Assembly: GCF_900156045.1 (NCBI RefSeq) | Contig: NZ_FTMX01000007.1 | Span: 62,001-126,000 of the forward strand | Length of the DNA: 64,000 bases | Reading direction: 5' to 3' | DNA from: Peribacillus simplex | GTDB lineage: Bacteria > Bacillota > Bacilli > Bacillales > DSM-1321 | Shown: piece after piece, positions 33,277 to 43,181 of the stretch | How the letters are laid out: each line of letters opens with the position of its first letter | Position numbering within the stretch: position 1 is the stretch's first letter | Program-made: the position numbers and the translations under genes | The notes under the pieces: model-generated | The model's database searches: none | The model's input: the letters and a program-made list of their open reading frames with translations, nothing else | Told to the model about the DNA's origin: nothing

Positions 33277-34188
33277 TCAATTTTCGAATGGTTTTATGAG
33301 TGCATAAAGGGTTCCGATCACTGGAAGTCTCAAACCGGCCTTGTCGGCAAGGCGCAGTGCACCGCCCTGTAAATGTTCCACTTCCAGGGTTAGGCCCTTC
33401 CGGCGGTCCTGGTGCATGGAAGAGGTGGATTCATCAGGTAAACCTGCCATGTTTTCCAACGCCTGGGCAATATTTTCCACAGAAATTCCGACACCATGAG
33501 CATTTGCGAGCTCCTTCATTTCAACAAGGACCTTTTCCAGCAATCCATTGGTTTCAGGGAATCTCCGTATCGTGCCGATAGGGAGGTTGGAGGCAGTTGT
33601 CACACCGGAGAAAGCGGTGATGAACATGTATTTGATCCACATCCTGATCAATATGTTTTCCGTTCTGCCAGCCTTCATGATAGCTGATCCGGCCGCCTGT
33701 TCGAATTCATCACAAATCTTTTTTTGTGACGGATGAAGCGGGCCATAGATTAAATCGTGATTATCATTGGAGTGAATGACATGACCTTTTTCATCGAGCG
33801 TGGCGATGATAAAGGCGCTTCCTCCCAAGACGGCTTCATCGCCCAGTTCATCCTGTAAAATGGATATATGTTCCAATCCATTCAAAAGCGGGAGGACCTT
33901 TGCGCCTTTTTCGACAAGGACCTTTAAATCTGTAAGGGTGCCTTGCAGATGCTGGCCTTTTACGGCGAGAATCACAAGGTCGACCTTTTCGATATCATTT
34001 ACGTTCTCTGTGATATGTAGGTCGTTAAATTGGTAGTTTCCATGTGGGCTGGTTATGCTGATACCGTTTTCTTTCAATTGTTTGGCGCGGTTTTTTCGGA
34101 CAAGGTATTGAACATGCTGCCCCGCCTGCTGCAACCTGCCTCCAAAGTAGGAGCCGAGTGCTCCGGCCCCTATAATGACAATATTCAA
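33277..34188 (-). CDS. Ketopantoate reductase family protein (PanE/ApbA)
   Basis: A 303-residue NADPH-dependent oxidoreductase. The N-terminal Rossmann motif VIIGAGALGSYFGGRL and the NGLEHISILQDELG segment with the conserved Lys and Asn of ApbA proteins identify the family; the C-terminal helical domain contains RMWIKYMFITAFSGVTT, with the catalytic Lys. It could reduce 2-dehydropantoate for pantothenate, but many Bacillus paralogues have unknown substrates and no panB, panC or panD is adjacent. TTG 34188 is preferred to GTG 34197 because GAGGTG sits six bases upstream. Confidence 0.8.
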   Translation of the reverse strand: MNIVIIGAGALGSYFGGRLQQAGQHVQYLVRKNRAKQLKENGISITSPHGNYQFNDLHITENVNDIEKVDLVILAVKGQHLQGTLTDLKVLVEKGAKVLPLLNGLEHISILQDELGDEAVLGGSAFIIATLDEKGHVIHSNDNHDLIYGPLHPSQKKICDEFEQAAGSAIMKAGRTENILIRMWIKYMFITAFSGVTTASNLPIGTIRRFPETNGLLEKVLVEMKELANAHGVGISVENIAQALENMAGLPDESTSSMHQDRRKGLTLEVEHLQGGALRLADKAGLRLPVIGTLYALIKPFEN

Positions 34189-34310
34189 TGTGCACACCTC
34201 TCTTTTGATTAAGATGTACTAATCATAACATTGACTGAAATTTCAGTAAATATTTCCGTTTGAAGGGAAACTGGTTGTTTAGGTGTTTGTAAGAATGGGA
34301 AAAACAAAAG

Positions 34311-34345
34311 ACCAGCCTGAATTAGGTTTCAGGCTGGTGCTTATC
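34311..34345 (-). terminator. Terminator of the yocH-like gene
   Basis: Perfect ACCAGCCTGAA / TTCAGGCTGGT stem immediately after the stop, read on the minus strand with TTTTGTTTTT following. Confidence 0.88.
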
Positions 34346-34346
34346 A

Positions 34347-34904
34347 TTATTTATAGATTTTTACTTTAACGGTTTTTCTGCCCCAATTGATGGCTTTTGA
34401 GTGAGAAGAGTAGAAGACGTCAATTTTATTCCCTTTGATTGCGCCGCCTTTATCTGCCGCAATGGCATCCCCGTATCCTTCTACATGAACTTTTGTTCCT
34501 AGCGGAATGACCTTAGGGTCGACTGAGATGGCTTTTACGTTAGGGTTTTTCTTTAAGTTAAGACCCGATGCTGTAATACCGCTGCAACCTTTGCAGTTAG
34601 CAGTGTAAGCTGTTGCCTTCACCGTGATCGTTTTATATTTCTTGGATGATGATGATGTTTTAGCTTTAGGTTTAGCAGAGGTTGAAGTTTTCTTGACCTT
34701 TAAAACTTGTTTTGGATGGATGTTATCTTTTTTCAGGTTGTTCCAACTTTTGAGTTGATTGACTGTTATATTATGTTTATTGGCGATACCCCATAGTGTG
34801 TCGCCGCTTTTAACTTTGTATGTAGTAGTAGCAGCCGATGAAACTCCGGAAAAACTAAATACCAAAAAGAAAGCAGTGAATAGTGGAAGTAGTATTTTTT
34901 TCAA
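34347..34904 (-). CDS. yocH: LysM and 3D-domain cell wall protein (YocH-like)
   Basis: A 185-residue secreted protein. Residues 1-24 are a signal peptide ending SGVSSAA, residues 28-70 are one LysM domain (YKVKSGDTLWGIANKHNITV), then a Ser/Lys linker, and residues about 95-185 the 3D domain, with the three Asp motif visible in AISVDPKVIP, IAADKGGAIKG and IDVFYSSH. Family members are muralytic enzymes linked to lytic transglycosylases of the MltA type. B. subtilis YocH has two LysM domains and is WalR-controlled; this protein has one, and I did not find a convincing WalR site. Confidence 0.87.
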   Translation of the reverse strand: MKKILLPLFTAFFLVFSFSGVSSAATTTYKVKSGDTLWGIANKHNITVNQLKSWNNLKKDNIHPKQVLKVKKTSTSAKPKAKTSSSSKKYKTITVKATAYTANCKGCSGITASGLNLKKNPNVKAISVDPKVIPLGTKVHVEGYGDAIAADKGGAIKGNKIDVFYSSHSKAINWGRKTVKVKIYK

Positions 34905-35258
34905 AATGAATAGTCTCCTTTGTTTTAAATCGTAGACTTAGAATAACAGGTCTTTATGACAACAATGTTTCGCTGGAATAGTAATTGTGTTACAAAAAGG
35001 TTTCCCTTGATAAATAAATGTAATATAAACTAGGACAAAAGGACTTATCTATTAAATGTAAATATATTATTAATTATGTCAGTATAAGCGTATTTTTGTT
35101 AAATAGTGCTGGTATTATGGCGTATCCTGTTTAATTAGGTAAAATATGGAGGTGTAATCCCTGGTTTTAAAGTCCTGTATATTTTGTAAAAAAACAACGT
35201 AATAATAGAGGATTGAATGCTATTTATTTTAGTAGGAGAGATTATTCGGGGCATGAAA
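34905..35258. other. AT-rich region upstream of the yocH-like gene
   Basis: About 350 very AT-rich bases. No open frame, c-di-AMP riboswitch or clear WalR dyad was recognised. A TGTAAATATATTATTAA sequence near 35056 resembles a degenerate WalR box but in the opposite direction. Confidence 0.45.
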
Positions 35259-35292
35259 AAAGCCCGCATCTATGTGATGCCGGCTTTTTTTT
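35256..35292 (-). terminator. Terminator of the M20 peptidase gene
   Basis: AGCCGGCAT / ATGCGGGCT stem (one mismatch) flanked on the minus strand by a T run. Confidence 0.82.
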
Positions 35293-35301
35293 TGATTTGG
35301 A

Positions 35302-36366
35302 TTAATATAAAACAAATTCAGAAGCGAAATAGACTAGCATTTTTTGATAGACTGCTACTGATTCAAGGTTGACGCATTCCCTATCTCCATGCCAGTTCTC
35401 ACCTTTTGGACCGAATTCAATGGCTGGGATACCATATGCCGCAAAAAACACGGTATCCGCAGAGCCGTGCTGCCCAAAAATGACAGCGTCCTGCTTGGTG
35501 TTCCTTTCGATAATCGGGCGGAGCAGAGTGATGAATGGATCTGACTCTTCGGTTTTTACAGGTTTGCTGTACATATTAATATGAACATTATTTCCTGTCA
35601 CACTTTCGATCTGAGCAATGATATCTTCCATTGTTTGCGTAGGAAGGTAGCGTATATCAAGGCTTAGCAAACAGGCATCCGGTACCTTATTATAAACATC
35701 CCCGCCTTTGATTTTTGCTAGGTTAAGTGAAGGGGAAGAGTAAAGGGGAGTGTGATCCCGGGTGAAAGGAAGTTCCTTTATTTTTTGATAGAGATCATAG
35801 GCCTTTTCAATCGCATTCACGCCTTCCCATGGACGGCTTCCGTGTGCAGATTTGCCGGATACTTCAATATCGAGACGAAGGGCACCCTTTGCCTGGAGTC
35901 CAATCCCCAATTGCGTTGGTTCAGCACAGATTACAAAGTCCCCTCTATACCCATGTTTCGCTAAATATCCGGAACAGTTCAACCCGCCAATCTCTTCATC
36001 CGATACGATCTGCAACTGGATTTTTAAACCTAAGTCCTTATCTTTCAGTTCGGTAAATGCACACATCATCCCTGCAACTCCCGCTTTCATATCGGCTGTC
36101 CCGCGTCCATATAAGTTTCCTTCATGAATCTCAGGGAAAAATTGATCCGGCGTTCCGCTGACAACATCGACATGGCCATTCCAAATTACGGTTTTATCTC
36201 CGCTGCCAATCTCGCTAACAAGCATTTTATAACCGTTATTCACGATCACATTCACGGTAATTCCTTGTTTTTTAAGCCACTCCGCACAGTAATCAACTGC
36301 CTGGTTGGCCCCTTCTTTCGCTGAACTGTCAATAGATACTAAATCTTTAAGTAACTCGATGAGCAA
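35302..36366 (-). CDS. M20-family metallopeptidase (ArgE/DapE/Acy1 type)
   Basis: A 354-residue zinc-dependent deacylase or dipeptidase. The metal site is complete: His-Asp in VIWNGHVDVVSG, bridging Asp in YGRGTADMKAGVAG, the catalytic Glu pair in IVSDEEIGGLN, Glu in VICAEPTQLG and the C-terminal His in GPKGENWHGDRE. A dimerisation domain lies at about residues 170-270. Substrate (acetylornithine, succinyl-diaminopimelate or an N-acyl amino acid) cannot be decided, and no arginine or lysine genes adjoin. Start is TTG 36366 with AGGGGG upstream. Confidence 0.83.
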   Translation of the reverse strand: MLIELLKDLVSIDSSAKEGANQAVDYCAEWLKKQGITVNVIVNNGYKMLVSEIGSGDKTVIWNGHVDVVSGTPDQFFPEIHEGNLYGRGTADMKAGVAGMMCAFTELKDKDLGLKIQLQIVSDEEIGGLNCSGYLAKHGYRGDFVICAEPTQLGIGLQAKGALRLDIEVSGKSAHGSRPWEGVNAIEKAYDLYQKIKELPFTRDHTPLYSSPSLNLAKIKGGDVYNKVPDACLLSLDIRYLPTQTMEDIIAQIESVTGNNVHINMYSKPVKTEESDPFITLLRPIIERNTKQDAVIFGQHGSADTVFFAAYGIPAIEFGPKGENWHGDRECVNLESVAVYQKMLVYFASEFVLY

Positions 36367-36456
36367 AAAGAAAACCCCCTAAAAATGTGCATACTAGTAT
36401 TATATATACCCTTTCCAAGTAAGGGTTAACTCAAAAATATTTTCCCGTTAAATAAC

Positions 36457-36482
36457 GTTTTCCTTTTCATCCCCTGGGGTAT
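36457..36482 (+). promoter_or_regulatory. Sigma-B-type promoter
   Basis: GTTTTC (-35) and GGGTAT (-10) separated by 14 bases fit the sigma-B consensus GTTTAA-N12-15-GGGWAW. It precedes a YflT-type general stress gene, a class known to belong to the sigma-B regulon. Confidence 0.75.
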
Positions 36483-36528
36483 GTAAAGGGGGAGCGACAA
36501 TTTACATTCTTTAAGGAGGATGATAGAT

Positions 36529-37035
36529 ATGGATAAGCGTATAATAGGTGTTTATGAAACTGGAGAAGAAGCCATAAAGGCTGTTGAGTCATTACAGGCT
36601 CAAGGGTATGATCGTGAAGATATTTCGGTGGTGGCTAAAGATAAAGAAGAATTAAATGCAGTGAATGAAGAAACGGGTACAAAAGTTGAAGAGGGGCTCG
36701 CAGCTGGTGCGGCGACCGGAGGTATTTTGGGCGGTGCTGCTGGATTATTGGCTGGTGTGGGTGCGTTGGCCATTCCGGGAATCGGACCGGTACTGGCAGC
36801 CGGGCCGCTTGCTGCAACATTAGCCGGAGCGGCTGTAGGTGCTGGTACAGGCGGATTGGCCGGTACATTAATCGGAATGGGCATACCTGAAGACGAAGCT
36901 AATCGTTATGAAGCGGATGTAAAGAGTGGCAAGCTGCTTGTTTTAGTCGATTCTGATGCGAGAAAATCCAGTTCTTCTTACTCAGGAATAACTGAAACCG
37001 ATGAAACGCTAACGAACAGTAGAAGAACTCTATAA
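36529..37035 (+). CDS. YflT-like general stress protein
   Basis: A 168-residue protein. The N-terminal 70 residues (KRIIGVYETGEEAIKAVESL, REDISVVAKDKEEL) are the heat-induced stress protein YflT domain; the centre, about residues 65-125, is a glycine/alanine-rich hydrophobic hairpin resembling glycine-zipper membrane segments, followed by a Ser-rich tail. Function is unknown, though the family responds to general stress. ATG 36529 is chosen since AGGAGG is nine bases upstream; ATG 36520 directly abuts the Shine-Dalgarno. The sigma-B promoter upstream supports stress control. Confidence 0.85.
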   Translation: MDKRIIGVYETGEEAIKAVESLQAQGYDREDISVVAKDKEELNAVNEETGTKVEEGLAAGAATGGILGGAAGLLAGVGALAIPGIGPVLAAGPLAATLAGAAVGAGTGGLAGTLIGMGIPEDEANRYEADVKSGKLLVLVDSDARKSSSSYSGITETDETLTNSRRTL

Positions 37036-37046
37036 ATCGTAAGGTA

Positions 37047-37080
37047 AAAGGACGGTTCCCTTAGGACCCGTCCTTTTTTT
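37047..37080. terminator. Terminator between yflT-like gene and chemoreceptor
   Basis: AAGGACGG / CCGTCCTT stem with T run on the plus strand, in the gap between convergent genes. Confidence 0.88.
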
Positions 37081-37082
37081 GA

Positions 37083-39077
37083 TTAGAATGTGAATTTCTT
37101 TATTTCTTTGTGCATTTCCTGGGATAGGGCATCCAATTCACTAGCCAGGGCATTTAATTGTTCCATGGAAGCATTCGTTTGTTCCACGGAAGCTGATACT
37201 TCTTCGGTTCCTGCCGCAGTTTCCTGACTGATTGAATTTAATCTTTCTGCATTGCTCGCCATTCGTGTGACTTCGTTTACCATATCGTTCATCATCTTTT
37301 TGATTTCATCGAAATTGCTGAATGTGTTCGCGATAATGGATGCAATGTGACTGAAGGCATTCTCCGTATCCGTTACAGAAGTATCCTGAAGATGGATTTT
37401 TTGATTGACTTGATCAATCAATAGAACGGTATTGGTTGTATCGGTTTGCATGGCTTGAATGATTTCAGAGATTTCTTTCAGTGAGTTTTCCGTCTGTTCG
37501 GCCAATTTCTTCACTTCATCGGCAACAACTGCAAACCCTTTTCCGTGCTCACCAGCCCTGGCTGCTTCGATGGCGGCATTAAGAGCGAGTAAATTCGTTT
37601 GTCCTGCAATCCCGCTTATGGTCTTTACGATTGCACTAATATCATTGGAGCGTGCATCCAATGATTTGACTGCCTTACTCATCTTACTGGAAATCAGTGA
37701 CGTTTCATTGAATTGTTGTTTTAGGCCTTGCACTTGAGTGATTCCGTTTTCGGAAGCCTTGAACATATTTTCGGATTCCATGGCCATTTTGCTCGCTTGT
37801 CCTTCAAGATTATTGATTTTGTCAGCCAATAGCTTTACAGCCATTTCGTTATTCTGCCCGACTTCAATTTGGTCTATGGCACCGGCCGCTATTTGTTCCA
37901 TCGTCATGGCCACCTCGTTAGCCGCCGCTGAATTTTCATCTGCACTAGCCACTAGCGTCATGGAGGATTCCGATACTTTATCGGAAAGGTTGTTGACAAC
38001 CCCTAACATATGACTCATATTCCTGGTCATTAAGCTGGTGTCTTCCGCAAGTTGCCCAATCTCATCTTTCCTGGAAATGGAATTGTTGGATGTGAAATCG
38101 CCGTCAGCCATTTGCCTTATGGATACCTGCAGCTTTTTAATCGGATTCGTTAAAGAACGGGTGATGAAGATGGCAGATAGTGCCGTGACAGTAAATACGA
38201 TCAACAGTGTGATGATATTATCGATTATCATCGGGCTTGCACGGACTTTCACTTCATTTTCATCCATCACCCCTGCTATTCTCCATCCAGTTGTCGGATT
38301 GGTGGCGTATCCGATGATCCGGCTTTGCCCTTCGTATTGCTCTATCATCGAACCGGATGCACTTTTCATTTTTCTGAACATATTTTCCTTTGATATATCC
38401 TGTTGAATTTTTTCCTTGTCTGGATGTGTAACGAATGACCCTTTCTTATCCAGTAAAACCGTATAACCCGTTTCACCGAATTTCGTTTGATTGACCATCG
38501 TGATCAATGTATCGATCGAGATGTCGACACCGAGCACGCCTATTAATTCATCACGATCATCATATATGGCTTTTGCTGCCGTAATGACAAGTTCATTCGT
38601 CGCCTGATCCGTATAAGGTTCCGTCCAAATGGTCTTGTTTTTTTGTTTCAATGCCGATTGATACCAATCCCTTTGTCTTGGATCAAAGTCAGCCGGCAAT
38701 TCAGCTTTTGGGAATATCAATGTTTTTCCGTGTTTCTCTGTGCCGAGGTATAAACCATTTATTTCAGAACTGCTTGACTGTGTATGGGAAAACTCATCCA
38801 TTATCGATTCGGGGTTCTTATCATAAGTACTCATGAAAGGGTACTTACCGATCCTATCCAATTGATTTTCCGTTTTTTGAAAGAAGATTTCGAAAGAATC
38901 GTTCATTGACTTGACTTGTTCTTCCGTCGTTCCAGTAAGTTCCTGTGTCGTCAACTCGATACTATTTTTATAGCTCATGTAAGAGATGGCCATTCCGCTT
39001 ATCATGATCAAAGCTAAAAAAGGAATCAATATTTGTTTTTTAAGCGAATTAAAATACCAGTCTGTCAGTCTTTTCAT
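37083..39077 (-). CDS. Methyl-accepting chemotaxis protein
   Basis: A 664-residue chemoreceptor. It has a first membrane helix at about residues 15-35, an extracellular dCache domain ([20 protein letters not shown] and [14 protein letters not shown]), a second helix near 280, a HAMP domain ([20 protein letters not shown]) and a cytoplasmic signalling domain whose hairpin tip reads [20 protein letters not shown]. The ligand is probably an amino or organic acid, typical of dCache receptors, but is unproven. ATG 39077 has AAGGAG upstream. No other chemotaxis genes are near. Confidence 0.93.
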   Translation of the reverse strand: MKRLTDWYFNSLKKQILIPFLALIMISGMAISYMSYKNSIELTTQELTGTTEEQVKSMNDSFEIFFQKTENQLDRIGKYPFMSTYDKNPESIMDEFSHTQSSSSEINGLYLGTEKHGKTLIFPKAELPADFDPRQRDWYQSALKQKNKTIWTEPYTDQATNELVITAAKAIYDDRDELIGVLGVDISIDTLITMVNQTKFGETGYTVLLDKKGSFVTHPDKEKIQQDISKENMFRKMKSASGSMIEQYEGQSRIIGYATNPTTGWRIAGVMDENEVKVRASPMIIDNIITLLIVFTVTALSAIFITRSLTNPIKKLQVSIRQMADGDFTSNNSISRKDEIGQLAEDTSLMTRNMSHMLGVVNNLSDKVSESSMTLVASADENSAAANEVAMTMEQIAAGAIDQIEVGQNNEMAVKLLADKINNLEGQASKMAMESENMFKASENGITQVQGLKQQFNETSLISSKMSKAVKSLDARSNDISAIVKTISGIAGQTNLLALNAAIEAARAGEHGKGFAVVADEVKKLAEQTENSLKEISEIIQAMQTDTTNTVLLIDQVNQKIHLQDTSVTDTENAFSHIASIIANTFSNFDEIKKMMNDMVNEVTRMASNAERLNSISQETAAGTEEVSASVEQTNASMEQLNALASELDALSQEMHKEIKKFTF

Positions 39078-39228
39078 ATGTACAATTCTCCTTGTATACC
39101 TCAAATTAATTTAGGCTTCTATAGATATTTCGGCCTGCATTGACTTTTTTGAAGTTTCAAGTTAGAAAATTCCCAATATTAATTCTGAGGTGAGTGGAAG
39201 ACAAATATTCAAGGTATAGAGGATAAAA

Positions 39229-39257
39229 AAAGAGCTGACTGCCACCGTCAACTCTTT
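39229..39257 (-). terminator. Terminator of ydbS-ydbT
   Basis: AAAGAGTTGAC / GTCAGCTCTTT stem (one G-T) followed on the minus strand by a T run. Confidence 0.85.
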
Positions 39258-39269
39258 GATTCTTGATAA

Positions 39270-40733
39270 CTATTCGACTTGAATATTTTTTGTCCTGTCC
39301 ATATACCATGTGTAAAACTCGTCTGCATATTCAACGGATACATCCTGGAGCTTTGTATGGTGTACAGGCTTGGAGCGGTTGATCGTTTCAATTGTGGCAA
39401 GACCGAAAAGCTTTTGCAACTTCGAACGTTCCACCTCAATTTGAATGACCTTGCTTCTTTTGGTAATGAATAGCGATGTTTCCAAACTTCCGGATTTGAA
39501 CTGAATGAACTCATCATTTAACAAGTAACGGCTATTTTTGTAATCCATTATTCTCAATGAATAAATGAGGACGAGTAAAATCAGCGATATATACCATAGG
39601 GAGGGTTTAAAATAATAGATTGCCAATGTTGTGAGAATCCAGAAAAAGCTGGGCCGCAGCATTCGGATTTTGAAGGCCTGTTTCGATAGCGGCTCCATTG
39701 ACCGTTCCACTTTATAAGCGGGTAAAATCTCTTCTACCATCCCATATGCCCGTTCGATCGATAAAAAAGGATAGAGTGTATTCGTTTCCAACTCTTCCCC
39801 GCCCGTATTTCCTGCACTGACCAGTTTCACTTCTGCCAAGCCTAGCAATCTTTTAATGATTGATTGGGTGATTTCTACAGCTTGTACTTTTTCTTTCTGA
39901 ACGGAAAAAGCGGATTCATCCAATACACCTTTCTTGATATATATACGCTCGTGATCGGATGAAATTTCATATTTTCCATATTTGACGAATGTGGAGACGA
40001 TTCCGAAGGCAACGGCGACACATACGAAGCCTGCAAGAACGATGGTTATGATCCACCACGTATCCAATAACTTGGCAAGAAACCCTTCGGCGTTCTCCAA
40101 ATTGATAAAATCATCGAGTGTATTATATAACGTAGCCAATATCGGGATAAGAGCCAGGAAGCTGAGTGATGTAAAGGAAGCTTTCAGGACATCTTGCTTG
40201 GTTGGTGTGAAATGGATTGTTTTTTCATTGATTGGTTCAGCTATTCGTTTTTCGGGAATATCCACTTCGATAACCGGAATTTCCTGTTTTGAAGCATATT
40301 CCCCCTCAAGCCGTTCGGCCTCTTTTCGGGAAATCACCTCGAAAGGTACGGTACCCTGATCACCAGTCACCCCCGTTTCGAATGTTAAAGAGGTTAAACT
40401 GAAAATCTTATGAAATAACGTCGTGCGTTGCTGAACGTTCTGTACCTTATGAAGCGGGACCGTCCGATACGATTTCGAGATGAGCCCTGAAGTAATATAT
40501 ATGGTTCCTTCTTTGATTTGGTATTTATACGTATACCATTTTAGGATGACGGAAATGACTTTCCAAATCAGATAAACTAGAAAACCGACTTGGAGTACCA
40601 TCATATACACCTTTTCAGAACCGAAGTTCAGGACATAAAGCATGATGATGAAAAACGCATTTCCTTTCAGCAATTTCCAAAACTCGAAAGGGATTTTGAA
40701 AGGGTGTAATCGTTTTGCGTGTTCTTCCATCAT
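39270..40733 (-). CDS. ydbT: YdbT-like bacterial PH domain membrane protein
   Basis: A 487-residue membrane protein with three repeated bPH_2 domains, each preceded by paired helices. The recognisable repeat is seen at YQIKEGTIYITSGLISKSYR, at YGKYEISSDHERIYIKKGVL and at LNDEFIQFKSGSLETSLFIT. In B. subtilis ydbS-ydbT confer resistance to antimicrobial peptides produced by other strains; the biochemical role is unclear. It overlaps ydbS by one base (TAATG). Confidence 0.88.
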   Translation of the reverse strand: MMEEHAKRLHPFKIPFEFWKLLKGNAFFIIMLYVLNFGSEKVYMMVLQVGFLVYLIWKVISVILKWYTYKYQIKEGTIYITSGLISKSYRTVPLHKVQNVQQRTTLFHKIFSLTSLTFETGVTGDQGTVPFEVISRKEAERLEGEYASKQEIPVIEVDIPEKRIAEPINEKTIHFTPTKQDVLKASFTSLSFLALIPILATLYNTLDDFINLENAEGFLAKLLDTWWIITIVLAGFVCVAVAFGIVSTFVKYGKYEISSDHERIYIKKGVLDESAFSVQKEKVQAVEITQSIIKRLLGLAEVKLVSAGNTGGEELETNTLYPFLSIERAYGMVEEILPAYKVERSMEPLSKQAFKIRMLRPSFFWILTTLAIYYFKPSLWYISLILLVLIYSLRIMDYKNSRYLLNDEFIQFKSGSLETSLFITKRSKVIQIEVERSKLQKLFGLATIETINRSKPVHHTKLQDVSVEYADEFYTWYMDRTKNIQVE

Positions 40734-41227
40734 TAATCCACTTCCTTAATTTTTGCGAAATGGGCAATTTTATCTCGTAATTCATAAGCTTCTTTCTCGG
40801 GGATGGCAGGTATGTCATGAGAGTCGCCCATTGTTCCGATGCTAAGGGAATAAAGGTTATATTTTCGCAAAAACGGTCCTTGGTTCAATTTGACGGATTG
40901 GACCTTCGTCATCGGAATGAGTTCATGCGTTTCACTCCAGGCTCCACGTTTTGTTTGAATGAATTCTTCGTTCACATCGTAACGCCAATACTTTTGCAAC
41001 AAGATCGGTTCAATGAAGATGGACCAGATTGCATGAAAAAAAGATAATACGATAAGTCCGTTTAAAATCCATCCAATCCATTCTTTCCAAGTGAAATAAT
41101 CATCAACAAATAATAGGATGCCAAGGACGGTGAGGATAATGAGATTGGTAATGGCTTCAGTCATCCGCCAAACCTTCACTGATTCTTTGGAGATTTTCTT
41201 GGTTGGTGGCTGTATCTTTGAATACAT
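40733..41227 (-). CDS. ydbS: YdbS-like bacterial PH domain membrane protein
   Basis: A 164-residue protein with two N-terminal membrane helices (about residues 27-70) and one bPH_2 domain (YDVNEEFIQTKRGAWSETHE, then LNQGPFLRKYNLYSLSIGTM). It is the first gene of a two-gene operon with ydbT, the same arrangement as B. subtilis. ATG 41227 is selected for its AAGGAG at seven bases; the longer frame to 41275 lacks a signal. Probably forms a complex with YdbT in the membrane. Confidence 0.88.
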   Translation of the reverse strand: MYSKIQPPTKKISKESVKVWRMTEAITNLIILTVLGILLFVDDYFTWKEWIGWILNGLIVLSFFHAIWSIFIEPILLQKYWRYDVNEEFIQTKRGAWSETHELIPMTKVQSVKLNQGPFLRKYNLYSLSIGTMGDSHDIPAIPEKEAYELRDKIAHFAKIKEVD

Positions 41228-41471
41228 ATATTCACTCCTTACTATGTCTATATACTTATACGGATTAGCCGACAAGAAAGTTCCTTATTATTCTTTTGTG
41301 CAAAGGAATCATGAAGTCGGGTTCCCTATCGATTCCGTGGGATGGCAGCCGAATAATCCTCCAGTTTCCTGAGTATGTATAAATAAGGACTTCGAGTGGA
41401 TCTTTTCTTTTTATATGACTGTAAATTGGACAAGATAGAAGTGGTGAGCATTTAGAGTGGGAGTGATAGGT

Positions 41472-42962
41472 TTGACATACAAAAGGAAGTTGAGTTTTAT
41501 ATTCTTCCTGTTTTTGATCTGTTTTTTTAATGGAGAATCGATGCAGGCTGCGAATGATGATGGAAACCTAGGGCAGGAGATTCAACAAATATTGGATGAA
41601 TCGCCGGGATTGGCTGGCGCGTTAACGGGAATTTCCATCCGTTCAGCTGAAACGGGGGAAATGATTTATGTACGGGGGGCGCAAACGAGATTGCGTCCTG
41701 CTTCGAACCTTAAGCTATTGACTGCAGCAGCTGCGCTGGAAACTTTAGGGGAAGATCATACTTTTGAAACGGAACTATACATAAAAGGAGTGCAAGTTGG
41801 CCAGGTTCTGCAGGGCGATGTATACCTGAAGGGAAAAGGAGACCCTACATTATTGGAAAAGGATTTCGATGAGCTGGCAGCTTCACTGAAGCACAGGCAA
41901 GTTAAGCTGGTTCACGGGGATCTTATAGGCGATGATTCTTGGTATGATGATGTTCGTTATTCCCAAGACTTAGTTTGGAGCGATGAACAGGAATATTATG
42001 GGGCAGCCGTTTCGGCTTTAACCGCTTCCCCGAATGAAGACTACGATACCGGTACCATCATCGTGGAGATATCACCTGGGAAAAAGGCTGGTAAAAGGGC
42101 AACGGTGAAGCTGAAGCCGGAAACGGATTATGTGAAGGTCATCAACAAAACGAAAACTGAATCGGAAGACGGCAATAATAAAATTGAAGTCGAAAGGTCT
42201 CATGGCACACAAGTCATTACGGTGACCGGAACCATTCCGGAGCATGCCGGGGTGATCAAAGAGTGGATTTCCGTGAAAGATCCCACAGAATATGCCCTGA
42301 GCTTATTTGAAAACTCAATGAATAAACAAGGAATTAAAGTGTTGGGAAAAAGGAAAAAAGGGAAAACGCCAGTAGGAGCGGACATGATTGCCACTCATCG
42401 GTCCATGCCGCTTTCACAACTGCTTATTCCTTTCATGAAATTGAGCAATAACGGCCATGCCGAGGTTTTGGTGAAGGAAATGGGCAAAGAGGCAGAAGGG
42501 GAGGGAAGCTGGAAGGATGGTTTGAAGGTTGCTCGAAATCAGCTGAAGAGTATGGGTCTCGATATGCAAACGATCATGATGCGTGATGGATCAGGAATTT
42601 CACAAGTCAATATGATTCCAGCGAATGAAATAACGAAGCTGCTGTATGCCGTACAGGAAAAAACATGGTTTACTGCTTACTTGAATGCTTTGCCGATTGC
42701 AGGCAACGACAATCGGATGGTGGGCGGTACGCTAAGAAAGAGGATGAAAGGAACATATGCAGCCGGGAATGTTCGCGCAAAAACTGGGACGATTTCAGGA
42801 ACGAGCTCCTTATCAGGTTATGTTACGACCAAAAGAGGGGAAAAAGTCATATTTTCGATCATCTTGAATAATTTTGTAGAAGAAAAAGGCATTACGGCAA
42901 TCCAGGATAAGATAGCCGTGATGCTCGCAGAAAAGGAAAACCGGTTGGGGAGTGGCCTTTAG
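41472..42962 (+). CDS. dacC: D-alanyl-D-alanine carboxypeptidase/endopeptidase, S13 family (PBP4a type)
   Basis: A 496-residue exported penicillin-binding protein. Residues 1-27 are a signal peptide ending SMQAA. The three active-site motifs are present: S78-N-L-K81 in RPASNLKLLTAA, S-N-N in FMKLSNNGHAEV and K-T-G in VRAKTGTISGTSS. A long insert between the first two motifs (about residues 100-310) is typical of the S13 family. It trims or cleaves peptidoglycan peptide cross-links. TTG 41472 has GGAGTGA upstream; GTG 41457 is the alternative. No clear terminator follows. Confidence 0.88.
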   Translation: MTYKRKLSFIFFLFLICFFNGESMQAANDDGNLGQEIQQILDESPGLAGALTGISIRSAETGEMIYVRGAQTRLRPASNLKLLTAAAALETLGEDHTFETELYIKGVQVGQVLQGDVYLKGKGDPTLLEKDFDELAASLKHRQVKLVHGDLIGDDSWYDDVRYSQDLVWSDEQEYYGAAVSALTASPNEDYDTGTIIVEISPGKKAGKRATVKLKPETDYVKVINKTKTESEDGNNKIEVERSHGTQVITVTGTIPEHAGVIKEWISVKDPTEYALSLFENSMNKQGIKVLGKRKKGKTPVGADMIATHRSMPLSQLLIPFMKLSNNGHAEVLVKEMGKEAEGEGSWKDGLKVARNQLKSMGLDMQTIMMRDGSGISQVNMIPANEITKLLYAVQEKTWFTAYLNALPIAGNDNRMVGGTLRKRMKGTYAAGNVRAKTGTISGTSSLSGYVTTKRGEKVIFSIILNNFVEEKGITAIQDKIAVMLAEKENRLGSGL

Positions 42963-43181
42963 TATCCATTTGGAAAACAAAGTTTGAAGTTCAGGGAAAG
43001 CTGCTAGAAACAGTTCGGCATCTGCCAATTCATTTTCTTCGGCAAATCCGAATGGCGTATTCAAGTCGATGGTCATCCAGTAACATTGCCAGCACCTCCA
43101 TCTAGTTTTTTTCATTTTATCCTCTCAAGGAAGGATTTTGAGGGAGGGGGAATAGAAATAAGTAGTATAGGAGGAATGCTC

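Noticed and set aside
34905..35258. c-di-AMP (ydaO) riboswitch or WalR box ahead of the yocH-like gene
   Set aside because: No aptamer-like pattern; only a half-matching WalR dyad in the wrong orientation.
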